Origin: Oscillospiraceae bacterium UBA4632
GTDB taxonomy: Bacteria > Bacillota > Clostridia > Oscillospirales > Oscillospiraceae
Direction: 5' to 3'
Length of the DNA stretch: 23,621 nucleotides
NCBI GenBank assembly: GCA_002405995.1
Contig: DHMW01000010.1
Coordinates: 20,444-44,064, forward strand
Part shown: piece after piece, positions 15,062 through 22,435 of the stretch
Layout: every line of letters begins with the position of its first letter
Position numbering within the stretch: position 1 is the first letter of the stretch
Translations under genes and position numbers: made by a program
Notes under the pieces: generated by a model
Databases searched by the model: none
What the model saw: the letters and a program-made list of their open reading frames with translations, nothing else
Told to the model about the DNA's origin: nothing

Positions 15062-16033
15062 TTATGCGCTCTTTTTCACGAGCCCCTTCTGCATGTTGTC
15101 CACCGCGACGGCAAAGAGCAGCACGATGCCCTTTACGACCCACTGCGTATATTCCGTCAGATCAAGCATGACCATGCCGTTGGAGAGGATCCCCATGATG
15201 AGCACGCCCGCCGCAACATTGACGATCCTGCCCTCGCCGCCCATCAGGCTGACGCCGCCGAGCACCGAGGCGGTGATCGCATCCATCTCAAAGCCAACGC
15301 CGACAGAGGGCTGCCCGGAGTTGACGCGGGAGGCCATAATAATGCCGGCAAGCGACGCCAGCACGCTGCAGATGATGTAGCAGATCATCTGCACCTTGAC
15401 CGTATTGATGCCGGAAAGGCGCGCCGCCTCCTGGTTGCCGCCGACAGCGTAGATATGGCGGCCGAAGTAGGTCTTTTCCAGCAGGATAAAGCCCAGAATG
15501 AACACGACCACCATGATGCACATGGGAACGGGCACCTTGCCGACATATCCCTGCCCCAGCGTGCGGAAGCTCTCCGGCAGGCCGTAGATGGGGATGCCGC
15601 CGGTCAGCAGGTAGGCGCAGCCCTTGGCAATGGTCTGCATCGCCATCGTGCCGATCATGGCGGGGATCTTGAAATGCGTGCACATAAAGCCGTTAACGCT
15701 GCCGCACAGGGCGCCGACGCACAGCGTGATGAGAATGGACACCGGAATGGGCATCTGCGCCTCAACGACCAGCTTTGCGCACACAACGCCGGAAAACGCG
15801 CACATCGTACCGACAGAGATATCGATCCCGCCCACCAGAAGGAGGATCGTCATGCCGACCGCCGCGATGCCCGTCATGGAGATCTGGCGGCCGACGCTCA
15901 GAAGGTTGGAGGGGCTGAAGAAGTTGTCCGCAGTCACCGCAAAAAAGAGGATCTCGACTGCAAGGATGAGAAACACGCTGACGGAGGACAGTTTGAATTT
16001 TTTCGTTTTCAAGATTTTCACTCCCATTTTCAC
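15062..16033 (-). CDS. Sugar ABC transporter permease (RbsC/XylH/AraH family)
   Basis: Membrane channel subunit of a ribose/xylose-type importer, 323 aa with eight to ten hydrophobic helices. Hallmarks are LLVGGIDISVGTM in the second to third helix, the coupling segment NQEAARLSGINTVKVQM and VASVLGG-like ITASVLGGVSLMGGEGRI. The likely start is a GTG whose last two bases form part of the ATPase stop codon (GTGA overlap), implying translational coupling; an in-frame ATG lies two codons later. It probably works as a homodimer with the two-domain ATPase and the lipoprotein encoded upstream. Such transporters carry monosaccharides and sometimes polyols, so it fits import of the substrate of this operon. 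Confidence 0.94.
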   Translation of the reverse strand: MKMGVKILKTKKFKLSSVSVFLILAVEILFFAVTADNFFSPSNLLSVGRQISMTGIAAVGMTILLLVGGIDISVGTMCAFSGVVCAKLVVEAQMPIPVSILITLCVGALCGSVNGFMCTHFKIPAMIGTMAMQTIAKGCAYLLTGGIPIYGLPESFRTLGQGYVGKVPVPMCIMVVVFILGFILLEKTYFGRHIYAVGGNQEAARLSGINTVKVQMICYIICSVLASLAGIIMASRVNSGQPSVGVGFEMDAITASVLGGVSLMGGEGRIVNVAAGVLIMGILSNGMVMLDLTEYTQWVVKGIVLLFAVAVDNMQKGLVKKSA

Positions 16034-17523
16034 TGCTTTGTGCCGCCGGATGCCAGCTCGAGGATCGCGCTCTGCGTGATCTCCGCGCCGCTCAGCGACC
16101 CGTTGATTTTTCCCTCGTACATCACAAGGATGCGATCGCTCATGCCGATCAGCTCAGGCAGCTCAGAGGAGATCATAATGATCGCCTTCCCCTCGCTGCG
16201 CAGCCTGTCGATCAGCTGGTATATCTCCTGCTTCGCCCCCACGTCAATGCCGCGGGTAGGCTCGTCAAGGATCATAATATCGCAGTTCGCTGCCAGCCAT
16301 TTTGACAATACGACCTTTTGCTGGTTTCCGCCGGAAAGGTTGTTGGCCAGCTGTGCGTCCGACGGCGTCTTGATCTCCAGCGCATGGATATACCTGTCGA
16401 TCAGCTCCGTCTCCTGCCCGCGCTGAACGATCATGCATTTGCTCAGCGAGCGGATCCTCGGCAGCGTGATATTGTCGCGCACGCTCATGCGCAGATGCAC
16501 GCCCTGGCCCTTGCGGTCCTCCGGGATGAGGCAGACGCCGGCCCGTATCGCATCCGCGGGGGACTTGACGTTCACCCGTTTTCCGTTGACAAAGATATCC
16601 CCGGAAAGGCGCGGGTCCGCGCCGAACACCGCGCGGGCGACCTCCGTCCGTCCGGAGCCGACCAGTCCCGCAAAGCCAAGCACCTCGCCGCGATGCAGCG
16701 CAAAGGAAACATCCTTGAGCTTGCTCGTGTTCAGTCCCTCCACGCGCAGGGCGATCTGATCGGAGGCCTCTCCCTTCTTGTCGGGGTAGTTTTCGCCAAG
16801 CTCTCTGCCGACCATCAGGCTGACCAGCTCCCTGCGGTCGGTCTGCGCCGTATCCAGCGTCTTGACCACGCGGCCGTCACACATGACCGTCACGCGCTCG
16901 GAAAGCTCAAAAAGCTCTTCAAGGCGGTGGGAGATATAGATAATGGTGATCCCCTGGCGCTTCAGATCCCTGATTATTTCAAACAAGACGCTGACTTCCT
17001 GCTCGGTGAGCGGAGCCGTCGGCTCGTCCATGATCAATATTCGTGCATTTTCGTAGATCGCCTTGCCGATCTCAATGAGCTGCTGATAGGCAATGCTCAG
17101 CTCCTTGACCGGCTTCGCCGGGTCCAGCTTGATCTTCAGCCTTCTGAAGATCTCGTTTGTCTTTTCGATCATGCCTGCCCGGTCCAGCATGACGCCCTTA
17201 TGCAGCTCCTTGCCGAGGAAAATATTCTCATAGGCACTCAGCGCAGGAACAAGATTGAATTCCTGGTAAATGATCCCAATGCCGGCTTTTTTGGCTCCCG
17301 CCGGCGTAAAGGACTTGTATTCCACGCCGTCCACGATGATGCTGCCGCTGTCCGGCGCATATGCGCCTGCGAGCATCTTGCACAGCGTTGACTTTCCCGC
17401 GCCGTTCTCGCCCAGCAGCGCGTGCACCTCGCCCGGATAGAACTCGATGCTCGCATCGCTCAGCGCCTTCACGCCGGGAAACGATTTCGTCAGGTTTTTG
17501 ACGACAAGACTTGGAGTTAACAT
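16030..17523 (-). CDS. Sugar ABC transporter ATP-binding protein, two ABC domains (RbsA/MglA/XylG family)
   Basis: Energises the sugar importer, 497 aa. The first ABC domain has Walker A GENGAGKST, signature LSIAYQQ and Walker B ILIMDEPTAPLT. The second has the usual degenerate Walker A GLVGSGRTEVARAVFG, signature LSGGNQQKVVLSKW and Walker B IMILDEPTRGIDVGAKQ. This asymmetry is normal for the family. I chose the ATG at 17523 (MLTPSLVVKN): AAGGAGG lies 5 nt upstream, and a longer frame upstream would run through the 16-bp hairpin. The stop overlaps the permease start. It follows the binding-protein gene after 63 nt. Confidence 0.95.
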   Translation of the reverse strand: MLTPSLVVKNLTKSFPGVKALSDASIEFYPGEVHALLGENGAGKSTLCKMLAGAYAPDSGSIIVDGVEYKSFTPAGAKKAGIGIIYQEFNLVPALSAYENIFLGKELHKGVMLDRAGMIEKTNEIFRRLKIKLDPAKPVKELSIAYQQLIEIGKAIYENARILIMDEPTAPLTEQEVSVLFEIIRDLKRQGITIIYISHRLEELFELSERVTVMCDGRVVKTLDTAQTDRRELVSLMVGRELGENYPDKKGEASDQIALRVEGLNTSKLKDVSFALHRGEVLGFAGLVGSGRTEVARAVFGADPRLSGDIFVNGKRVNVKSPADAIRAGVCLIPEDRKGQGVHLRMSVRDNITLPRIRSLSKCMIVQRGQETELIDRYIHALEIKTPSDAQLANNLSGGNQQKVVLSKWLAANCDIMILDEPTRGIDVGAKQEIYQLIDRLRSEGKAIIMISSELPELIGMSDRILVMYEGKINGSLSGAEITQSAILELASGGTKQ

Positions 17524-17540
17524 GCTTCCTCCTTCCTGAC

Positions 17541-17577
17541 CGCTGCGGCTGCGCGCTTTTGGCGCGCAGCCGCAGCG
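17541..17577 (-). other. 16-bp perfect hairpin between the binding-protein and ATPase genes
   Basis: Arms CGCTGCGGCTGCGCGC (17541-17556) and GCGCGCAGCCGCAGCG (17562-17577) with a 5-nt loop. On the minus strand it starts 9 nt after the binding-protein stop and ends just before the ATPase ribosome-binding site. No T-run follows, so it is more likely an mRNA-stabilising or processing structure than a full terminator. It would favour more binding protein than membrane complex. Confidence 0.75.
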
Positions 17578-17586
17578 TATCACACA

Positions 17587-18561
17587 TTAACCGGCCAGAT
17601 AATCATCCACGTTGGATGCGTCGATCGCAACGCAGCCGAGGTAGTAGACGCTCTCGAGCGTCTCGCCGTTGACGGCCTTCACAGCATAGTCCATGCACAG
17701 CCGCCCGATATCCTCGTTGGGCAGCTCCAGGCCGGCAGAGGCGCGATAGATCGTGCCGTCCTTGATCTTGGTCAGCGCTTCCGTCGCACCGTCGCAGCCG
17801 CCGACGAAGAAGTTGGTCAGATCCAGGCCGGAGGCCATCACAGCCTCGTAAGCGCCCAGCGCGCCGCTGTCGTTGACGCCAAGAACGACCTGGATATCGG
17901 GGTTGGCCTGAAGGATGGTCTCCGTTGCGCGCATGCCGGTGTCCGTCAGATTTGCAGCGGCGGTCGCGGCAAGCTCCGCATTGGGAGCGAACTCTTCAAT
18001 ACCGGCCTTGATGCCGTTTTCGCGGTCAATGACCTGCGGGAGGGTCGGCTGGTTGAGGATGGCGTACTTTGCCTCGCCGCCAAGCTTTTCCGCGATCCAC
18101 TTGCCCGCGGCGCTGCCAAGCGCATAGCCGAAGTCGTATTCCTGGAAGGTGACGCAGCTCGTCGCTTCCTCGACGAACGTGGTTTCGGTGATCACGCGGA
18201 TACCGGCAGCCTCAGCCTCGGCGATCACGCCTCTGCTGGACTCAGCATCCAACGCGCTGACGACAATGGCATTGCAGCCGGAGCTGATGAAGTTCTCGAT
18301 CGCGGAGACCTGCTTCTGGGTGTCAGACTGCGGGTCGTTGATGATCAGATCGATGCCGTTCTCATCGGCATACTTCTGCGCGCCGTTGGCGAACTCCGCA
18401 AAATAGGAGTTGGACAGATCCATGACAGAAAGTCCGATCTTCAGCTTGCCGGTCTCCTCGCCGCCCTGCTGGGGGTCATCCTCCGTCTTCTTGTCAGAGC
18501 AGCCGCACGCCAGCATAGCGAGCATACAAACGGTCAGTAACACTGCGAGTAATTTTTTCAT
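17587..18561 (-). CDS. Sugar ABC transporter substrate-binding lipoprotein (RbsB-like)
   Basis: Extracytoplasmic receptor of the sugar importer, 324 aa. The signal MKKLLAVLLTVCMLAMLACGCS gives a lipoprotein anchor at Cys19 or Cys21. The mature part is a LacI/RbsB-type fold (Peripla_BP_4): KLKIGLSVMDLSNSYFAEF, GCNAIVVSALDAESS, VVLGVNDSGALGAYEAV and FFVGGCDGATEALTKIKDGTI. It therefore binds a pyranose- or furanose-like sugar or a polyol. I chose the ATG at 18561 with AAGGAGA 8 nt upstream; the 12-codon upstream extension starts with GTG and contains this ribosome-binding site. The 114-nt gap to the kinase gene shows no clear promoter. The strong hairpin after the stop separates it from the ATPase gene. 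Confidence 0.94.
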   Translation of the reverse strand: MKKLLAVLLTVCMLAMLACGCSDKKTEDDPQQGGEETGKLKIGLSVMDLSNSYFAEFANGAQKYADENGIDLIINDPQSDTQKQVSAIENFISSGCNAIVVSALDAESSRGVIAEAEAAGIRVITETTFVEEATSCVTFQEYDFGYALGSAAGKWIAEKLGGEAKYAILNQPTLPQVIDRENGIKAGIEEFAPNAELAATAAANLTDTGMRATETILQANPDIQVVLGVNDSGALGAYEAVMASGLDLTNFFVGGCDGATEALTKIKDGTIYRASAGLELPNEDIGRLCMDYAVKAVNGETLESVYYLGCVAIDASNVDDYLAG

Positions 18562-18675
18562 TTTTGTTTCTCCTTTGTCTGTGTTGGTTGTGGTCACTTT
18601 GGTGCAAGGGGTGCATCTCAGCTTCTTCTGTTCTCCTGCCAGCCCATCTCCTTTCCCGTTTTGTCCGCTCCGGCC

Positions 18676-20187
18676 TCAGCCCTTGCCGAGTCCGAGCGTC
18701 TTATAATATGGATGATCCCGCCGGTACGCCGCGTATTTTTTCTGATACGCCGCCTGCTCGGCAGGCTCCGGCGCGATCTCTTTTCCCGGCTTCACCATAT
18801 TCTCCGCCGCCGCGCGCAGCGTGGGGTATCCGCCGCAGGCATATTCCGCAAGGATCGCCGCGCCGAGCGCACCCGCCTGGTTGACGCGGGGCGTTTGTAT
18901 TCCGCAGCCCATGATCGCCGCCTTCATCCGCAGGTAGCGCTCGCTTTTTGCAAGCCCGCCCACCGCGCAGATGCGCCGCGGCGCAATATCCGATGCCGCA
19001 AAGCATTCCAGATTGATCTGCGCTTCAAACGCCATGCCCTCCAGCAGCGCCCTGAAAAGGTCCCCCCGCTCAGTCCGCAGCTCAAGCCCTGTCAGCTGCG
19101 CCCGCGCGTCGGGCCTGTTGAAGGGCGTCCCGGCCCCGCAGAAATACGGCACCCATAAAAGCGCGCTCTCCCGCTCCGGGAGCAGGGAAAACATACGCTC
19201 ATAAGCATCGCCGCCCTCCGCCTCTGCGGCGGCGGCCAGGTCGCTGCAGAACCGGTCCCGGAACCACTTGACCGCTATGCCGGCCGTTGCCGTACAGCCG
19301 TAAACAGAGTAGCAGCCCGGTAACACGTGCGGCTCAACGGAAAGATGATAGCGGGCCAGCTTAGCCATATCGAGGCGGGGACGGTCCGTCACAACGCCGA
19401 GCGCTTCCACGCTGCCAAGCCCGTCAAGGCAGTCCCCGGCGCCGACAACGCCCGCGCCCAGGGACACGCACTGCTGGTCGTGCCCTCCCGCCGCCAGCAG
19501 CACCCCCTCCGGCAGACCCAGCGCCGCGGCGCAGTCGCCGCGGAGCACACCGACAACGCTACCCGGCGCCACAAGCTCCGGCAGGAGCCGTGCCTCGATC
19601 CCGGCTGCGCTCAGATGCTCCGGGATCCACTCCTTCCTCCAGACGTCAAAAAGCATGGTCGTTGCCGCCAGCGTATGGTCGATATGCGGCCGCGCACCCA
19701 GCCGGTAAAGCAAAAGCGCATTCACCGGCAGGAAACGCACCGCCCTGCCGTAAGCCTCCGGGCGGTACCTTCGCAGCCACATCATGCGGCAGGCGGAGGA
19801 CACGCGCGAGGGGTAATACCCCGTTCTGGCGAAAAACCGCTCCCGGTCCACCCGGGCGTCCAGCTCCTTCTCCACGTCCTCGCCGCGCACATCCGTGTAG
19901 ACCATCAGGCGATTAAGAACGCTGCCGTTTTCGTCAAGCGCCGCCATCGATTCGCCGATCGACGAAACGCTCAGCGCCTGCACATGCGTGCCGGCGGCAG
20001 CCGCGCTTACCTCGCCGATGACCTCCATCGCCGCCTGCATTACGGCATCGGCGTCCAGCTCCTGTCCGCCGTCCGGCGTGGCCAGGCACGGATACTCGCG
20101 GTAGGCCTGCGTAAGGATCTCGCCGTCATGTGCAACGAGCGCCGCCTTGCAGCCGGAGGTCCCGATATCCACGCCGATCACTGCCAT
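18676..20187 (-). CDS. FGGY-family carbohydrate kinase
   Basis: ATP-dependent kinase of a sugar, ketose or polyol, 503 aa, the usual FGGY length. The first phosphate loop is GVDIGTSGCKAAL (Asp7). The substrate-site region is LMVYTDVRG (Asp99, Arg101). AAGGHDQQC carries the catalytic-base Asp236. The ATP-binding C-terminal part contains AVGGLAKSERYLRMKAAIMG and VNQAGALGAAILA. FGGY members include xylulo-, ribulo-, fuculo-, rhamnulo-, glycerol and erythritol kinases; I cannot tell which position is phosphorylated. I use the ATG at 20187 (MAVIGVDIGT), with GGGGTGG upstream; an open frame extends 32 codons further with no ribosome-binding site at its start. It is the first gene of the sugar operon, downstream of a TATAAT box. 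Confidence 0.92.
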   Translation of the reverse strand: MAVIGVDIGTSGCKAALVAHDGEILTQAYREYPCLATPDGGQELDADAVMQAAMEVIGEVSAAAAGTHVQALSVSSIGESMAALDENGSVLNRLMVYTDVRGEDVEKELDARVDRERFFARTGYYPSRVSSACRMMWLRRYRPEAYGRAVRFLPVNALLLYRLGARPHIDHTLAATTMLFDVWRKEWIPEHLSAAGIEARLLPELVAPGSVVGVLRGDCAAALGLPEGVLLAAGGHDQQCVSLGAGVVGAGDCLDGLGSVEALGVVTDRPRLDMAKLARYHLSVEPHVLPGCYSVYGCTATAGIAVKWFRDRFCSDLAAAAEAEGGDAYERMFSLLPERESALLWVPYFCGAGTPFNRPDARAQLTGLELRTERGDLFRALLEGMAFEAQINLECFAASDIAPRRICAVGGLAKSERYLRMKAAIMGCGIQTPRVNQAGALGAAILAEYACGGYPTLRAAAENMVKPGKEIAPEPAEQAAYQKKYAAYRRDHPYYKTLGLGKG

Positions 20188-20271
20188 ATATCCACCCCCC
20201 ATAAAGCTGCTGTCTTTTCGTTTCGCATTCTTATTCCCAATCAATCGCAAGTTGTTTGTCGCTTTTGCCGT

Positions 20272-20277
20272 ATTATA
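20272..20277 (-). promoter_or_regulatory. Probable -10 box of the sugar operon promoter
   Basis: TATAAT on the minus strand, about 85 nt upstream of the kinase ATG. The -35 position 17 nt away reads TTTAAT, a weak match. The strong -10 with weak -35 suggests an activator or a long regulated leader. Confidence 0.5.
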
Positions 20278-20300
20278 TCGCAATAAATCACAACATTAAA

Positions 20301-20339
20301 TTGACAACATCCCCAATAATTTTCGTTTTATTTTGTCAA
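20301..20339. repeat. Inverted repeat TTGACAA / TTGTCAA upstream of the kinase promoter
   Basis: Seven-base arms at 20301-20307 and 20333-20339, 32 bp apart start to start, which is about three helical turns. It lies just upstream of the -10 box in AT-rich DNA. It could be a two-site operator; the binding protein is unknown. Confidence 0.45.
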
Positions 20340-20360
20340 ACTTGCAATTTGCTTAAAAAC

Positions 20361-20389
20361 GCTTGGGATTTTCCCAAAAAATCCCAAGC
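20361..20389. repeat. 12-bp perfect inverted repeat upstream of the sugar operon
   Basis: Arms GCTTGGGATTTT (20361-20372) and AAAATCCCAAGC (20378-20389) with a 5-nt loop. On the minus strand TTGGGA also recurs 10 bp apart inside the element, so it contains both inverted and direct copies. It may be an operator or a weak terminator for the upstream hydrolase transcript. It lies about 90 bp upstream of the TATAAT box. Confidence 0.5.
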
Positions 20390-20457
20390 AATAGCCCAAA
20401 ATGCGCCGCCGCGGGCAGGCAGCCCATTGCCCAGGCGGTCCCCATCCCGTATGAAGC

Positions 20458-20492
20458 AAAAGCGGGCAAGACCGACATAAGGCCTTGCCCGC
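20458..20492 (-). terminator. Probable rho-independent terminator, hydrolase gene
   Basis: Minus-strand stem with arms GCGGGCAAG and CTTGCCCGC (9 bp, 20462-20470 and 20484-20492), followed by TTTTGCTT. It lies about 170 nt after the hydrolase stop, downstream of a second long hairpin. Confidence 0.6.
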
Positions 20493-20497
20493 AAAGA

Positions 20498-20545
20498 AAT
20501 GGCCGCCATCCCGGCGAGCAGCAGCTCTCTGAGATGGCGGTCATT
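20498..20545 (-). other. Long hairpin downstream of the hydrolase gene
   Basis: Arms AATGGCCGCCATC (20498-20510) and GATGGCGGTCATT (20533-20545) pair over 13 positions with one imperfect pair, and GAGC/GCTC in the loop can form an inner stem. In the minus direction it is followed by TCTTT, then by the terminator-like hairpin. Together they form a tandem termination or 3'-end structure. Confidence 0.5.
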
Positions 20546-20664
20546 ATTCTGATGTGTGCAGTGCGTCGTGCAGCTGCCCGGCCGGCGTCTTTGCCGCAAA
20601 GGGCTTCGGGAGCACGAGGCCTGCGCCCGGACGGTACGCCCCCCGGGAAGCAGCCTCTTATTTT

Positions 20665-21441
20665 TCAGAGTTCAAACCGTTCGCCCTCATGCGTGATGCG
20701 CATGACCGCATCGCGCTGGGCGGGATGCGCGGCAAGGTAACGGCCAATAACCTCGTACCGCTTCCACATATGCATGGGGAAGAGATGGCGCACGGGGACC
20801 GACCGCATCAGAAGCTCGATGCCAAGCCCCTCGGCGCGCTCGCCAAGGCGCGGGTCGAGCGGCGCCATCGCCGCGAAAAGCTCGGGCGCGATGCCGTTAT
20901 CCGCCGCCTCGTCACGCACGGCGGAAACGAGCTTATCGATCGCCGCGCGGTAATGGACCTCCATATCGCTGCAGAAGGACTTGCCCTCGCTCTCCCAGTG
21001 CCACCAGTTGAGGTCGCCCCCGTGGTAGACGAGCTTCCCCTCGGCGCGCAGCAGGTAGGCGTTGCCGATGTCGGTGGACTTGATGGCGCGGATGCACAGC
21101 TCCTCGCCGGCAGCTTCCGTCAGCAGAATGCTGTCGGGCCGCAGGACAGTCGTGCGGGCAAAGGCTTCGTCGGAGATGTTCAGCCATTTGCGCCTGCGCT
21201 CGGTAAGCCTCGTGTCGCGCGAGACGAAAAAGCGTGCGGACGGGTACTGTTCAAGCAGCGTGAATATCTTCGGGTCGAAGTGGTCCTCGTGGCTGTGGCT
21301 GGCAAAAACGAGCAGGGGCTTTTCCGGGTCGATCTCCGGCAGCGGGGCGGTATAGTCCGGCTCCCAGGTGTAGTCGAACAGCGCGCAGAACTTCTCCCAT
21401 TCGACAAGAAAGGCGCTGTGTGCGATAAACGTGACGGTCAT
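20665..21441 (-). CDS. Metallo-beta-lactamase-fold metal-dependent hydrolase
   Basis: Predicted cytoplasmic hydrolase, 258 aa. The metal-binding motif HSHEDH (His49, His51, Asp53, His54) follows a strand at VFAS. Further candidate ligands are in YHGGDLN and in FPMHMW near the C-terminus. The early FIAHSAFLVE and compact size match the Beta_lactamase_3/UlaG-like group, which includes lactonases and phosphodiesterases, so the reaction is unassigned. AAAGGAGA lies before the ATG. It has its own promoter, divergent from the radical SAM gene, and is transcribed toward the sugar operon but separated from it by 477 nt with terminators. No ascorbate-pathway genes are nearby to support a UlaG role. 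Confidence 0.85.
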   Translation of the reverse strand: MTVTFIAHSAFLVEWEKFCALFDYTWEPDYTAPLPEIDPEKPLLVFASHSHEDHFDPKIFTLLEQYPSARFFVSRDTRLTERRRKWLNISDEAFARTTVLRPDSILLTEAAGEELCIRAIKSTDIGNAYLLRAEGKLVYHGGDLNWWHWESEGKSFCSDMEVHYRAAIDKLVSAVRDEAADNGIAPELFAAMAPLDPRLGERAEGLGIELLMRSVPVRHLFPMHMWKRYEVIGRYLAAHPAQRDAVMRITHEGERFEL

Positions 21442-21482
21442 GTGAGGTTCTCCTTTCGCGCGGGACGGTATGGCTGGAAAGG

Positions 21483-21511
21483 ATTATATCAGACAAGCGC
21501 AGCGCGCGCAA
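21483..21511 (-). promoter_or_regulatory. Promoter of the MBL-fold hydrolase gene
   Basis: TATAAT (-10, 21483-21488) on the minus strand with TTGCGC 17 nt upstream as a partial -35. The predicted start is about 35 nt before the hydrolase ATG. Confidence 0.55.
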
Positions 21512-21521
21512 GGGAAAAGGC

Positions 21522-21550
21522 TTTTCAAAAGCGCGCAGGTATGATAGAAT
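21522..21550 (+). promoter_or_regulatory. Promoter of the radical SAM-mutY-tdk group
   Basis: TTTTCA (-35), a 17-nt spacer and TAGAAT (-10) preceded by TGA, an extended -10. The predicted start is near 21557, about 38 nt before the radical SAM ATG, and the box is divergent from the hydrolase promoter. Confidence 0.55.
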
Positions 21551-21594
21551 AATTTATCCATCCTGCGCACAGAGGAAAGGGGGGAGGACGCGCG

Positions 21595-22434
21595 ATGCTG
21601 AAAAAAGCCTATGTGGAGATCACGAACCGCTGCAACCTCGCCTGCTCCTTCTGCCCCAAGACGAAGCGCGCGCCGCGCACGATGTCGGCGGAGGAATTCG
21701 ACCTCATCCTCTCGCGGCTCGCGGGGCAGGTGCAGTATGTTTACCTGCACGTGATGGGCGAGCCGCTGCTGCACCCCGAGCTGCCCAGGCTTTTCGCCCT
21801 CGCCAAGGCGCGGGATATGAAAATCTGCATTACAACGAACGGCACGCTGCTCCAAAAGCGCGCGGGCGAGCTGCTTGCCGCCGAAAGTCTGCACAAGATC
21901 AGCGTCTCGCTCCACAGCTTCGAGGGCAATGACGGCGCGGACGAGCAGGAGCTTGCGTATTTGACGCAGGTCTGGGACTTTGCCGAACAGGCCGCGGAAA
22001 AGGGCGTCATCGTCGCGCTGCGCCTCTGGAATGACGGCGGCGCGGACGCGCGCAACGGCGAAATCCTCAGCTTTCTGCGCGCGCACGCAAATGGGCCGTG
22101 GGCGGAAAAGCGGGACGGCAGCTTTCTGCTGCGTGACCGCCTGTATCTGGAGCACGCGGGCAAGTTCGACTGGCCCGACCTGAGCGCCAATGAGTCCGGC
22201 GCGCAGTTCTGCTACGGCCTGCGCGACCAGCTCGGCGTGCTGGCGGACGGGACGCTCGTGCCCTGCTGCCTCGACCATGAGGGCGACATTCCGCTGGGAA
22301 ATCTGTTCGCGCAGCCGCTGGAGGAGATCCTATCTTCCCCGCGCGCGGACGCCATCCGCAAGGGCTTTTCGCAGCGAAAGCCCGCCGAGGAGCTGTGCCG
22401 CCGCTGCGGCTTCGCCGCGCGCTTCAATAAATGA
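21595..22434 (+). CDS. Radical SAM protein with short C-terminal auxiliary-cluster (SPASM/twitch-like) domain
   Basis: Predicted radical S-adenosylmethionine enzyme of unknown substrate, 279 aa. The SAM cluster motif CNLACSFC (Cys13, Cys17, Cys20) begins almost at the N-terminus, followed by the GEPLLHPEL segment and ITTNGTLL typical of the barrel. Near the C-terminus Cys206, Cys224/225, Cys268 and Cys271 (VPCCLDH, LCRRCGF) resemble a shortened SPASM domain binding one extra iron-sulfur cluster. The phrase ADGTLVPCCLD...GNLF is typical of SPASM proteins of peptide- or heme-modifying families, but no precursor peptide gene is adjacent. GGGGGGAGGA lies before the ATG. Its stop is 1 nt before the mutY start, so the two are coupled. 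Confidence 0.9.
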   Translation: MLKKAYVEITNRCNLACSFCPKTKRAPRTMSAEEFDLILSRLAGQVQYVYLHVMGEPLLHPELPRLFALAKARDMKICITTNGTLLQKRAGELLAAESLHKISVSLHSFEGNDGADEQELAYLTQVWDFAEQAAEKGVIVALRLWNDGGADARNGEILSFLRAHANGPWAEKRDGSFLLRDRLYLEHAGKFDWPDLSANESGAQFCYGLRDQLGVLADGTLVPCCLDHEGDIPLGNLFAQPLEEILSSPRADAIRKGFSQRKPAEELCRRCGFAARFNK

Positions 22435-22435
22435 T

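Larger units (their letters stand above)
20188..20664. other. Regulatory intergenic region upstream of the sugar operon
   Basis: These 477 nt hold no convincing gene. The half nearest the kinase (20188-20400) is AT-rich and contains the promoter and inverted repeats listed separately. The other half is GC-rich and contains the probable terminators of the hydrolase gene. Two short frames in the minus direction end in hydrophobic residues but have no start signals. Confidence 0.7.

Noticed and set aside
18562..18675. Possible nine-codon leader peptide between the kinase and binding-protein genes
   Set aside because: The ATG is too close to its purine-rich site and there is no attenuator hairpin downstream.
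20336..20599. Short minus-strand frames ending in hydrophobic residues (possible remnant of a membrane protein)
   Set aside because: They span terminator-like hairpins and the inverted repeat, lack ribosome-binding sites, and show no family resemblance.
22190..22435. 82-codon upstream extension of mutY overlapping the radical SAM gene
   Set aside because: The extension is Arg/Ser-rich shadow sequence, and MutY proteins align from the MTEHWENL region onward.
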